Source: Paractinoplanes polyasparticus
Lineage (GTDB): Bacteria; Actinomycetota; Actinomycetes; Mycobacteriales; Micromonosporaceae
DNA: 64,000 nt
NCBI RefSeq assembly: GCF_019710575.1
Contig: NZ_JAHWFK010000015.1
Span: 96,227-160,226 of the forward strand
Reading direction: 5' to 3'
The notes beneath the pieces were generated by a model, which worked only from the letters and a program-made list of their open reading frames with translations, had not been told where the DNA came from and did not search any database. Shown one piece after another: positions 25,159 through 32,455 of the stretch (positions are counted from its first letter, which is position 1; every line of letters begins with the position of its first letter). A program made the position numbers and the translations under genes.

Positions 25159-26106
25159 ATGCGTCGATCGTTAGCGGTGCTCGCGACCGTGGTTCTTGCT
25201 GTGGCCCTCGGTGGCTGCGGGGACGACTCCTCGTCCGATTCCGCCACTGGTGGGGATTCGGGGCTGCGGATCGGCTATCAGCGGTTCGGAGGGCTCAGCC
25301 TGGTCAAGGCGCGGGGGGACGCGCCCGGAGTGACCTGGTCGCTCTTCGAGAGCGGGCCCGCGTTGACCGAAGCCCTGAAGGCGGGGGCGATCGACCTCGG
25401 ACAGACGGGGGAGGCGCCGCCGATCTTCGCCGCGGCCGCGAAGACGCCGTTCGTGGTGGCCGGCGTGGGGGCGCCGTCGCCCAAGAGCGAAGCCGTGCTG
25501 GTGAAGGAGTCCAAGGGGTACAAGAGCTTCGCCGACCTCAAGGGGAAGACGGTGGCGCTCAACAAGGGCTCCAACGTGCACTGGCTGCTCCTGAAGCTGC
25601 TCGAGGCCAACCAGATGACCCTGCAGGACATCAACGTCAAATACCTGAAGCCCGCCGAGGGCCGGCCCGCCTTCGACAACGACCAGGTCGACGCCTGGGT
25701 GATCTGGGATCCGTACTTCGCGCTGGCCGAGCAGCCCGCCGTCCAGGTGCTCGCCGACGCCTCGGGGGTCGCCAACAACCGTGAATACATCCTGGTGAGC
25801 AAGGACGCCGCCGATCGGAAGACCGAGCAGATCAAGAGCTTCCTGCATGCGTACGAGAAGACGACCGCCTGGGGCATCGCCCACGCCGACGAGCGGGCCA
25901 AGGTCCTGGCGCCCGAACTGAAGATCGACGAGCCGACCACGAAGCGGGCCCTGGCCCGTGCGGCCCAGCCGGTCGGCCAGTTGGACGCGACCATCGGCGC
26001 CGAACTGCAGACCATCGCCGACGGCTTCACGTCGCTGGAGCTCATTCCCGGGAAGGTGGACATGAAGTCGCTGGTGGACCCGCGGTTCGCCGAGGCCGCG
26101 CCGTGA
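25159..26106 (+). CDS. ssuA: Aliphatic sulfonate ABC transporter, substrate-binding lipoprotein
   Basis: 315 residues. A lipoprotein signal peptide ends in the lipobox LGGC (Cys20). The SsuA/TauA fold is recognised by LRIGYQRFGGLSLVKARG, LTEALKAGAIDLGQTGEAPP and FADLKGKTVALNKGSNVHWL, then FDNDQVDAWVIWDPYFALAE. It should capture alkanesulfonates or related anions outside the membrane and pass them to SsuC. It is the first gene of an A-C-B operon; its stop overlaps the permease start. No desulfonating monooxygenase gene is adjacent, so substrate use must rely on enzymes encoded elsewhere. Confidence 0.9.
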   Translation: MRRSLAVLATVVLAVALGGCGDDSSSDSATGGDSGLRIGYQRFGGLSLVKARGDAPGVTWSLFESGPALTEALKAGAIDLGQTGEAPPIFAAAAKTPFVVAGVGAPSPKSEAVLVKESKGYKSFADLKGKTVALNKGSNVHWLLLKLLEANQMTLQDINVKYLKPAEGRPAFDNDQVDAWVIWDPYFALAEQPAVQVLADASGVANNREYILVSKDAADRKTEQIKSFLHAYEKTTAWGIAHADERAKVLAPELKIDEPTTKRALARAAQPVGQLDATIGAELQTIADGFTSLELIPGKVDMKSLVDPRFAEAAP

Positions 26107-26924
26107 CGATCGTGGCGGCGCCCGACACGTCGGTCGCCTCCCGGGCAACGCCTCCGCCGGCCAAGCGCCGCCTCCGGTGGCAACGCGCCCTGAGCCCCGT
26201 ACTCATCCTGGTGGTGTGGGAAGTGGCGTCGCGGGCCGGTCTGATCGCCGAGGACAAGCTGCCGGCGCCGAGCACGGTGCTGCGGACCGGATGGCGCCTC
26301 GCGCGTGACGGCACCCTCGGCGACCACCTGCTGGACTCGCTCACCCGCGCCGCGATCGGGCTGCTCATCGGGGGAGTGCTGGCCCTGGTGCTCGGTTCGG
26401 TGGCCGGGCTGTTGCGGGCCGGCGACGACGCGATCGACCCGCCCGTGCAGATGGCTCGCATGCTCCCGCATCTGGCGCTCGTCCCGCTGCTCATCATCTG
26501 GGTCGGCATCGGCGAGTCCATGAAGATCACGCTGGTGGCGCTCGGCGTCTTCTTCCCGCTCTACTTCAACACGTACGCCGGAATCCGCGACATCGACGAG
26601 CGCCTGGTCGAAGCCGCGCGGACGTGCGGTCTGGGCACCTGGCAACGCATCCGCCACGTCATCCTGCCGGGCGCGCTGCCCTCGCTCTTCCTGGGCCTGC
26701 GGCTGGCGATCGGCGCCGCGTGGCTGAGCCTGGTGGTCGGCGAGCAGACCAACACCCAGAACGGCATCGGCTTCCTCATGATGGAGGCCCGCGAGTTCAG
26801 CCAGACCGACGTCGTGGTGCTGGGCCTGTTCGTCTACGCCGGTCTGGGGCTGCTCTCGGACCTGTTGCTCCGCATCCTCGAGAGGAGGGCCCTGGCGTGG
26901 CGCCGAGGCCTGCAGGCGACCTAG
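26103..26924 (+). CDS. ssuC: Sulfonate ABC transporter permease
   Basis: 273 residues with about six membrane segments. The BPD-type coupling loop is EAARTCGLGTWQRIRHVILPGALPSLFLGL, containing the EAA-x3-G motif that docks on the ATPase. AAWLSLVVGEQTNTQNGIGF is typical of SsuC/TauC. It overlaps ssuA by 4 bp (GTGA) and ssuB by 28 bp. It forms the transmembrane channel, probably as a homodimer. Confidence 0.92.
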   Translation: MTIVAAPDTSVASRATPPPAKRRLRWQRALSPVLILVVWEVASRAGLIAEDKLPAPSTVLRTGWRLARDGTLGDHLLDSLTRAAIGLLIGGVLALVLGSVAGLLRAGDDAIDPPVQMARMLPHLALVPLLIIWVGIGESMKITLVALGVFFPLYFNTYAGIRDIDERLVEAARTCGLGTWQRIRHVILPGALPSLFLGLRLAIGAAWLSLVVGEQTNTQNGIGFLMMEAREFSQTDVVVLGLFVYAGLGLLSDLLLRILERRALAWRRGLQAT

Positions 26925-27604
26925 TCGTACGGGCCCGGAACGTGCGCCGGGCCTTCGGTCCCACCACCGTCCTCGACGGCGTCGACCTGGACGTCGCCCC
27001 CGGTGAAGTGGTCGCCCTGCTGGGCGGCAGCGGCTCCGGCAAGAGCACGCTGCTCCGCATCCTGGCCGGCCTCGACCCGGCCGCCTCGGGCGACTTCACG
27101 GTGCCCAGCCGGAATGCGGTCGTCTTCCAGGAGCATCGTCTGCTCCCGTGGAAGCGGGTGCTCGACAACGTCGGCCTGGGCGTGAGCGACCGTTCCCGCT
27201 GCACCGACGCACTGGCCGAGGTGGGCCTGGCCGACCGGGCCCGGGCCTGGCCGATCGAACTCTCCGGCGGCCAGGCGCAGCGGGTGGCCTTCGCGCGGGC
27301 CCTGGCCCGGCAACCGTCGGTGCTGCTCCTCGACGAGCCCTTCGGCGCTCTGGACGCGCTGACCCGCCTGCGCATGCAGGAGCTGTTCGGCCGCTTGCGG
27401 GCCCGCCACGGCTTCGCCGCGCTGTTGGTGACCCACGACGTGGACGAGGCCTTGCTGCTGGCCGACCGCGCTCTGGTGCTCGACCGCGGCGTCATCGCGG
27501 CCGATCTGCCGGTGGAGCTCGCCCACCCGCGGGCTCCGGACGCCCCGGGCTTCGGCAACCTGCGCCGCCGACTCCTCGAACTGCTGGGCGTGCCTGTGCC
27601 CTAA
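26897..27604 (+). CDS. ssuB: Sulfonate ABC transporter ATP-binding protein
   Basis: 235 residues from GTG 26897, which has AGGAGG eight bases upstream inside the permease gene. Walker A is LLGGSGSGKSTL (about residues 41-52), the Q-loop is VFQEHRLLPW, the signature is LSGGQAQRVAFARALARQ, Walker B is VLLLDEPFGALD and the switch His is in LLVTHDVDEALLLADRAL. It powers uptake through SsuC. It is the last gene of the operon; a hairpin-capable GCCGCCGCTGACCGGCGGC lies about 30 bp after the stop. Confidence 0.93.
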   Translation: MAPRPAGDLVVRARNVRRAFGPTTVLDGVDLDVAPGEVVALLGGSGSGKSTLLRILAGLDPAASGDFTVPSRNAVVFQEHRLLPWKRVLDNVGLGVSDRSRCTDALAEVGLADRARAWPIELSGGQAQRVAFARALARQPSVLLLDEPFGALDALTRLRMQELFGRLRARHGFAALLVTHDVDEALLLADRALVLDRGVIAADLPVELAHPRAPDAPGFGNLRRRLLELLGVPVP

Positions 27605-27673
27605 GGCCATGCTCCAGAGGAGCTCGGCCGCCGCTGACCGGCGGCAGCGCCGGCCGGGTGGGATCATCGGAGG

Positions 27674-28423
27674 ATGGTCTACCCGTTCGGTCCCGGTCCT
27701 GAGGTCGGTGGACCGGTGGGCGACTCCTACGCCGTCGCTCTGGTGCGCGACGGTGACGCCGCGGGCGTGCTGGGGGTTCTGCGGCGCATCCGCTTCACCG
27801 GGTGGGTCGGCGCGGCCGAGAGCGGGTGGCTGCCGGTCCTCGCCGTGCCGGGGAACGGCGCCGTAGCGTCTCAGCGGCGGGGGATCGCCGGGGCCGGCGA
27901 GGTGCTGGCCGGGGAGCTCGGGGCCACGGTGCTGGTGGTGCGGGTGCTCGCCGATCGTCAGCTCGCTCTGGTGGCTCGGGTGGGTGACGACGAGGTCGGT
28001 CGCTATGTGAGCGACCCGTCGCGCGAGCCGGGGGCCGCGGACGACGTCCTGGACGATCCGCTGGGTGTCTCGGCGGCCGGCGGGATCGCCGCGGCCGCCG
28101 GGCATCCCGAGCGGGGCAGAGAGCTCGCCGAGGTGCTGGACGAGCGGCTCGACCCGGAGAGCGTCATCGAGTCGGAGCGGCTCGCGCGCATGCTGCGGCT
28201 GCTGGGACTGCCCACCTGGCTGGTCGCCGTCGCGGCCCTGCCGCGCGACATTCCGACCGGGCCGACCGCGCGCGATCTGACGCGGCTCGGCTTCGGGCTG
28301 CCGGGGCCGGGTGGGGTGGTGCTCGCGCGGCTGGCCCGGGTGGTCCGGCGCCGCCGCCGGCCGCCGCCGATCTTCGCCGACCCGCCGCGGGGCGGCTCCG
28401 GGATGGACCCCTGGCTCATGTGA
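27674..28423 (+). CDS. Conserved hypothetical protein
   Basis: 249 residues, acidic to neutral with an Arg-rich tail (VVRRRRRPPPIFADPPRGGS). The N-terminal half has alternating hydrophobic strands (AVALVRDGDAAGVLGVLRRI, TVLVVRVLADRQLALVARVG). The middle is helical with RMLRLLGLPTWLVAVAALPRD. I see no catalytic motif, signal peptide or membrane segment and do not recognise the family. It follows ssuB by 69 bp on the same strand but may be separately transcribed. It ends 6 bp before the end of the convergent potassium channel gene. Confidence 0.7.
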   Translation: MVYPFGPGPEVGGPVGDSYAVALVRDGDAAGVLGVLRRIRFTGWVGAAESGWLPVLAVPGNGAVASQRRGIAGAGEVLAGELGATVLVVRVLADRQLALVARVGDDEVGRYVSDPSREPGAADDVLDDPLGVSAAGGIAAAAGHPERGRELAEVLDERLDPESVIESERLARMLRLLGLPTWLVAVAALPRDIPTGPTARDLTRLGFGLPGPGGVVLARLARVVRRRRRPPPIFADPPRGGSGMDPWLM

Positions 28424-28429
28424 GCCCGG

Positions 28430-29077
28430 TCAGGGCCGCCGCCGGCGTGGGCGCCAGGCTTCGACGACCTTGGCCACGGCTGTGACCAGGAAGAGCTGGC
28501 CGGTCAGGGCTTCGAGGACGGCCAGACTGCGGCCGGGGTTGCCCGCGGGCACCAGATCGCCGTAGCCGGTGGTGGTGAGCGTGACGAAGCTGAAGAAGAG
28601 GGTGTCGGGCAAAGCGGCGTCGCCGGCGTCGGCGAAGAACGGGCCGGGCTGCAGAAAGGCCACGCCGCGGTAGGCGAAGCCGAACGCCATGCCCAGCATC
28701 AGGTAGGCCGCAAGAGCGCCCAGCATCAGCTCACGGTCGACGGCGCGGCGGACGAGGTCGGCCACGATGGCCACGGGCGCGATCGCGTACAGCACGCAGC
28801 CCGCCAGGAAGGTCGATCCCATCAGCCAGCCGGCCGGCAGGACGAGCGCCCACGCGGCGGTCACGAGAGCCAGGGCGAAGACCGCGGTGGCGGCCTGGCG
28901 CAGGCGCGAGCGGATCGAGGCCAGCCGCAGCACCTGCCATACCGTGCCGATCTGAACGACCAGCACGAGCGTGACGCCGACGCGCTCGGTGACCGAGGTG
29001 GCCAGCACATAGGTGAGAACGATGAGGCCTATCACGGGGGCGTAGCCCCGTTTGCCGGTTGCGATCCCGTCCGTCAT
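28430..29077 (-). CDS. Two-pore-type potassium channel family protein
   Basis: 215 residues with about five or six hydrophobic segments. The pore is DTLFFSFVTLTTTGYGDLVP with selectivity filter TTTGYGD (about residues 168-174), followed by the last helix LEALTGQLFLVTAVAKVVEA. There is one pore per subunit, so a tetramer is expected. The extra N-terminal helices (residues 12-120) make it longer than KcsA-like channels. No RCK/TrkA-N domain follows. It should conduct K+ across the cytoplasmic membrane; gating is unknown. Confidence 0.9.
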   Translation of the reverse strand: MTDGIATGKRGYAPVIGLIVLTYVLATSVTERVGVTLVLVVQIGTVWQVLRLASIRSRLRQAATAVFALALVTAAWALVLPAGWLMGSTFLAGCVLYAIAPVAIVADLVRRAVDRELMLGALAAYLMLGMAFGFAYRGVAFLQPGPFFADAGDAALPDTLFFSFVTLTTTGYGDLVPAGNPGRSLAVLEALTGQLFLVTAVAKVVEAWRPRRRRP

Positions 29078-29136
29078 CGCCCGACGCTAGAACCGCGCTG
29101 TTCTCGCGCGAATCGCGCGCTGCGGAGGAGAACCGG

Positions 29137-29174
29137 TCCGTGGCGCGCGACCCCGCCCGGTCACGCGCCACGGA
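29137..29174 (-). terminator. Hairpin after the FAD oxidoreductase gene
   Basis: TCCGTGGCGCG (29137-29147) and CGCGCCACGGA (29164-29174) make a perfect 11-bp stem with a 16-nt loop. It begins 20 bp after the stop of the minus-strand oxidoreductase and ends about 60 bp before the start of the channel gene. There is no U-tract. It probably separates the two transcripts. Confidence 0.6.
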
Positions 29175-29193
29175 AGATGACAGCGACGCCAGG

Positions 29194-30570
29194 TCAGGCG
29201 GCGGAGCGGAGCGGGACCTGGCCGGCACGTAGCACGTTCGCCGGGTCGTAGCGCTCGGCCAGCGACGTCAGCCGGGCCAGGGTCGCCGGGTCGTACGAGC
29301 GGGCGATCCGCTCCTGGCCGGCCGCAGCGCCGTGGTTGGGCAGCGCCCCGCCCGTGGCCCACGGGGCGAGCGCCGAGCGCAGCGCGGCGGCGTGCGGGCC
29401 GATCGCGTCGGCGACGGGCGGCGCCGGGACGCCGATGACGGTCAGGACGAACGCCGCGTCGCGGTGGCAGAGGGCGCTCGGGTGCGCCGGCTCGGCGGCC
29501 AGCGCGCCGCCCAGCTGGCGCAGCTCGACGATCACCTGCGGCGAGCGGGCGTCCGGGCCGGCCACGGCCAGCAGGGCGTCCACGGCCTCGGCGGGCAGCG
29601 ACGACAGCAGGTCGGTCTCCTCGAGCACGGGCATCGGGCCGGGCGGGTCGGCGTGCACCATGCCGATGGCCGCGTACGGGATGGTCTGAACGGCGTCGAT
29701 GAGAGGCGCCGCGGCCGCCCGCAAGGGAGCGAGCACGGCTTCCCCGGACTCCGGGGCGCCCGTCCAGGCGAATCGCACCGCGACCGTGAACGTGCCGGCC
29801 AGAGGCTCGGGCACGCCCGGCATCGGGGGCAGCTGCAGCAGCGCGAGCGACGTGGTCGCCTCGGGCGGCAGGGCGGACGACCACTCCCGCCATCGGTGCA
29901 CGACCACCGAGGCGTCGGCGCCGGCGAAGTAGAGCGCCCCGGCGTACAACGACGGCAGCGGCACCAGGTCGAACTCGAGCGCCGTGACGACGCCCAGCGC
30001 CCCCTTGCCGCCGCGCACTCCCCAGAACAGCTCGGGCTCGTCGACCGCTGTCACCCGGCGGGCCACACCGTCACCGGTGACGATCTCGATGGCGCGTACG
30101 CGATCGGAGGCCCAGCCGAAGGTGCGGGCGACCGGGCCCAGCCCGCCGCCGGTGGTGTAGCCGACGACGCCCACCCCGGGGGCGGAGCCGCACAGCGGGG
30201 CCAGACCGTGCGGGGCGGCCGCGTCGAGCACCTGCTGCCAGCGCACCCCGGCGCCGACCCGCGCCCATCCGTCGGGGTGCACGACGCACTCGTCGAGGCG
30301 CCGGGTGTGTACGAGAATTGCGCCGTCGAGCGGGCCGGCCAGGCCGTGCCCGGTGGCCTGCACGGCGACCGCCCGTCCGGTCGCGGCGGCGAAGCGCACG
30401 GTCTCGGCGACATCCCGCGCGTCGCGGGCTTCGACGACGGCCGCGGGTGTCGCGGCGATCGCGACGTTGAATCCGGTCGCCAGCTCGGCGTGGAGCGGCT
30501 CTCCGGGTACGGCGAGCGCCCCGGTGAGCCGGCGACGGAGCGCCTCGAAGGTTTCGACGGCGGTGGTCAT
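29194..30570 (-). CDS. FAD-binding oxidoreductase (BBE-like/PCMH family)
   Basis: 458 residues from ATG 30570, which follows GGAAGGGACC; an earlier start (30603) is less likely. The FAD-binding PCMH domain shows VAVQATGHGLAGPLDGAILV (the Gly-His FAD-contact region) and GSAPGVGVVGYTTGGGLGPV, then LFWGVRGGKGALGVVTALEF. The C-terminal berberine-bridge-like tail contains YDPANVLRAGQVPL. This group oxidises sugars, alcohols or secondary metabolites; the substrate is unknown. It is divergent from the DGPF/ECF42 pair with 182 bp between, so it could belong to the ECF42 regulon, although I found no ECF42-like motif facing it. Confidence 0.9.
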   Translation of the reverse strand: MTTAVETFEALRRRLTGALAVPGEPLHAELATGFNVAIAATPAAVVEARDARDVAETVRFAAATGRAVAVQATGHGLAGPLDGAILVHTRRLDECVVHPDGWARVGAGVRWQQVLDAAAPHGLAPLCGSAPGVGVVGYTTGGGLGPVARTFGWASDRVRAIEIVTGDGVARRVTAVDEPELFWGVRGGKGALGVVTALEFDLVPLPSLYAGALYFAGADASVVVHRWREWSSALPPEATTSLALLQLPPMPGVPEPLAGTFTVAVRFAWTGAPESGEAVLAPLRAAAAPLIDAVQTIPYAAIGMVHADPPGPMPVLEETDLLSSLPAEAVDALLAVAGPDARSPQVIVELRQLGGALAAEPAHPSALCHRDAAFVLTVIGVPAPPVADAIGPHAAALRSALAPWATGGALPNHGAAAGQERIARSYDPATLARLTSLAERYDPANVLRAGQVPLRSAA

Positions 30571-30688
30571 GGTGGTCCCTTCCGGTCTGCTGTGTGGCGA
30601 CACCGGGGACTCTGACCGAGCCCACTTGCGATCGGCTTAAAACTCACCTGAGGAATTCTTGCGGGCGCCGGCTCTGATCGCGCCGCAT

Positions 30689-30716
30689 TGTCGATTTCGC
30701 GGGACGTCGTACGACG
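30689..30716 (+). promoter_or_regulatory. Candidate ECF42-type promoter
   Basis: TGTCGA (30689-30694) followed after 17 bp by CGACG (30712-30716), about 40 bp upstream of the DGPF gene. ECF42 sigma factors are reported to use a -35 of TGTCGA and a -10 with CGA/TC (recalled from the literature). The fit suggests that the sigma factor encoded two genes downstream drives its own operon. Confidence 0.55.
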
Positions 30717-30752
30717 ACCGGATGACATCCATGATGAGTCCGGGAGGTACGG

Positions 30753-31091
30753 ATGAAGTACGCGCTGCTGATCTACCAGACCGAGAAGAACTGGGCCGAG
30801 GCCGACGAGGAGCAGAGGCGCCAGGCGTACGAGGCACATGGCCGGTTCGCCGCCCTGCTGAAGGACCGGGGCGCCGACCGGGGCGGCGAGGAGCTCGCGC
30901 TCTCCGGCACTGCCACGACCATCCGCTCCGGCGGCCTGCTCACCGATGGCCCGTACGCCGAGACAGCCGAGCAGTTGGGCGGCTTCTACCTGGTCGAGGC
31001 GCGGGACCTCGACGAGGCGCTCGAGTTCGGACGCGCCCTCGCCGAGTTGGGTGACATCGTCGAGGTGCGGCCGGTGGTCGCGTACGAATGA
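30753..31091 (+). CDS. YciI-like DGPF-domain protein, partner of ECF42 sigma factor
   Basis: 112 residues with the namesake DGPY motif in LLTDGPYAETAEQLGGFYLV. It opens with MKYALLIYQTEKNWAEADEE, typical of ECF42-linked DGPF proteins. GGGAGG-like sequence precedes the ATG. YciI-like proteins have a ferredoxin-like fold with a possible His-Asp active site; their role with ECF42 is unsettled, and they do not behave as classical anti-sigma factors. The stop overlaps the sigma-factor ATG by 4 bp. Confidence 0.9.
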   Translation: MKYALLIYQTEKNWAEADEEQRRQAYEAHGRFAALLKDRGADRGGEELALSGTATTIRSGGLLTDGPYAETAEQLGGFYLVEARDLDEALEFGRALAELGDIVEVRPVVAYE

Positions 31092-32254
31092 GCGCCGTCG
31101 AGGCCGCCTTCCGCGAGCACCGGGGACCGCTGCTGGCCACCCTGGTCGCCGAGCTGCGCAGCTTCGACCTGGCCGAGGACGCGTTGCAGGACGCCTTCGC
31201 CGCCGCCACCAGCCAGTGGCCGGGCGGGGGCGTCCCGCAGCGCCCGGCGGCCTGGCTGCTGTCGGTGGCCCGCCGCCGGGCTGTCGACCGCCGCCGCCGC
31301 GACGAGACCCTGCTCCGCTACCTCCCGCGGCTGATCACCCCGGAGGCGCGAGCGGCGGACAACGACCCGGAAGCGGACGATTCCCTGCAGCTGCTCTTCG
31401 CCTGTTGCCATCCCGCGCTCGGCCTCGAGGCCCGCGTCGCCCTCACCCTGCGCTTCGTGGCCGGGCTGACGGCTCCCGAGATCGCCCGGCTCTTCCTGGT
31501 GGGTGAGCCGACCATGGCCGCCCGGATCACCCGGGCCAAGCAGAAGATCCGTGCCGCCGGGATCCCGCTCGGTGTGCCGTCGCCGCACGACCTGCCGGCC
31601 CGGGCCGAGGGCGTTCTCGCCGTGCTCTACCTGCTTTTCACCGAGGGGTACCGGTCGCACCGGCACGAACTCGCGGCCGAGGCGATCCGGATCTGCCGCC
31701 TGATGCCGCCCGCCCCCGAGACGACCGCGCTGCTGGCCCTGATGCTGCTGCAGCACTCGCGCCGGCACGCCCGATTGTCCGACGGAAATATCGTCCTACT
31801 GCCGGACCAGGACCGTAGCCGATGGGACAGCCGCGCCATCGCCGAGGCGCTCACGCTGCTCGACACGCCTGCGCCCGTCGGCCCGTACCGCCTGCAGGCT
31901 CGGATCGCCGCCCACCACGCCATCGCCCGGCAGGCCGCCGACACCGACTGGCCCGCGATCGCGGCGCTCTACGCGCGCCTCGAGGACCTGACCGGCTCGC
32001 CCGTCGTGCGGCTCAACCGGGCCGTCGCCGTCGCCGAGGCCGAGGGCCCGGCCGCCGCGCTCGATCTGCTCGATGTCGACCTGCCCGGCAACCATCACCT
32101 GCCGGCCGCCCGGGCCGAGATGCTCCTGCGGCTCGGCCGGACCGCTGCGGCAGTGGAACAGTTCGACATCGCCCTGGCGCTGGCCCCGACCGACACGGAG
32201 CGTGACCATCTCCGGCGGCGTCGGGAAAGCGCTCCCGGTACCGGTACCGGGTGA
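31088..32254 (+). CDS. ECF42 group RNA polymerase sigma factor
   Basis: 388 residues, twice the size of a normal ECF factor. Region 2 is near the start (FREHRGPLLATLVAELRSFDLAEDALQDAF) and region 4 lies around residues 110-160 (ALTLRFVAGLTAPEIARLFL, GEPTMAARITRAKQKIRAAG). The long C-terminal extension has the ECF42-specific LLFTEGYRSHRHELAAEAIR block and TPR-like helices (LNRAVAVAEAEGPAAALDLL). The extension is needed for activity in the family, replacing an anti-sigma factor. It is co-transcribed with the DGPF gene. The last codons lie in a perfect 18-bp palindrome. Confidence 0.93.
   Translation: MSAVEAAFREHRGPLLATLVAELRSFDLAEDALQDAFAAATSQWPGGGVPQRPAAWLLSVARRRAVDRRRRDETLLRYLPRLITPEARAADNDPEADDSLQLLFACCHPALGLEARVALTLRFVAGLTAPEIARLFLVGEPTMAARITRAKQKIRAAGIPLGVPSPHDLPARAEGVLAVLYLLFTEGYRSHRHELAAEAIRICRLMPPAPETTALLALMLLQHSRRHARLSDGNIVLLPDQDRSRWDSRAIAEALTLLDTPAPVGPYRLQARIAAHHAIARQAADTDWPAIAALYARLEDLTGSPVVRLNRAVAVAEAEGPAAALDLLDVDLPGNHHLPAARAEMLLRLGRTAAAVEQFDIALALAPTDTERDHLRRRRESAPGTGTG
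32234..32251. repeat. 18-bp perfect palindrome at the end of the ECF42 gene
   Basis: CCCGGTACCGGTACCGGG is fully self-complementary and encodes the last Pro-Gly-Thr-Gly-Thr-Gly residues. CCGGTACCGG recurs once more just after the stop. With no loop it would form a poor hairpin in RNA on its own, but the two CCGGTACCGG copies can pair with each other as a transcription-end structure. Confidence 0.5.
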
Positions 32255-32455
32255 TCGCCGGTACCGGTTCCGGCGTCCGAACATCCGTTCCCTGGGGCCA
32301 TTCGGGCAAGGTGCGTTCCGGAACCGCGGCGAGATGTCCGATGCCTGTGCGAATGCCGTACCCGGCGGTCGCTCCGGTTCTTGACATGTCGATGGGTCTA
32401 TTGCTTGCTGTGATCCAGTTTGTTGCTCCCCCGTTAACGGAAGGGACCTTCCCGC

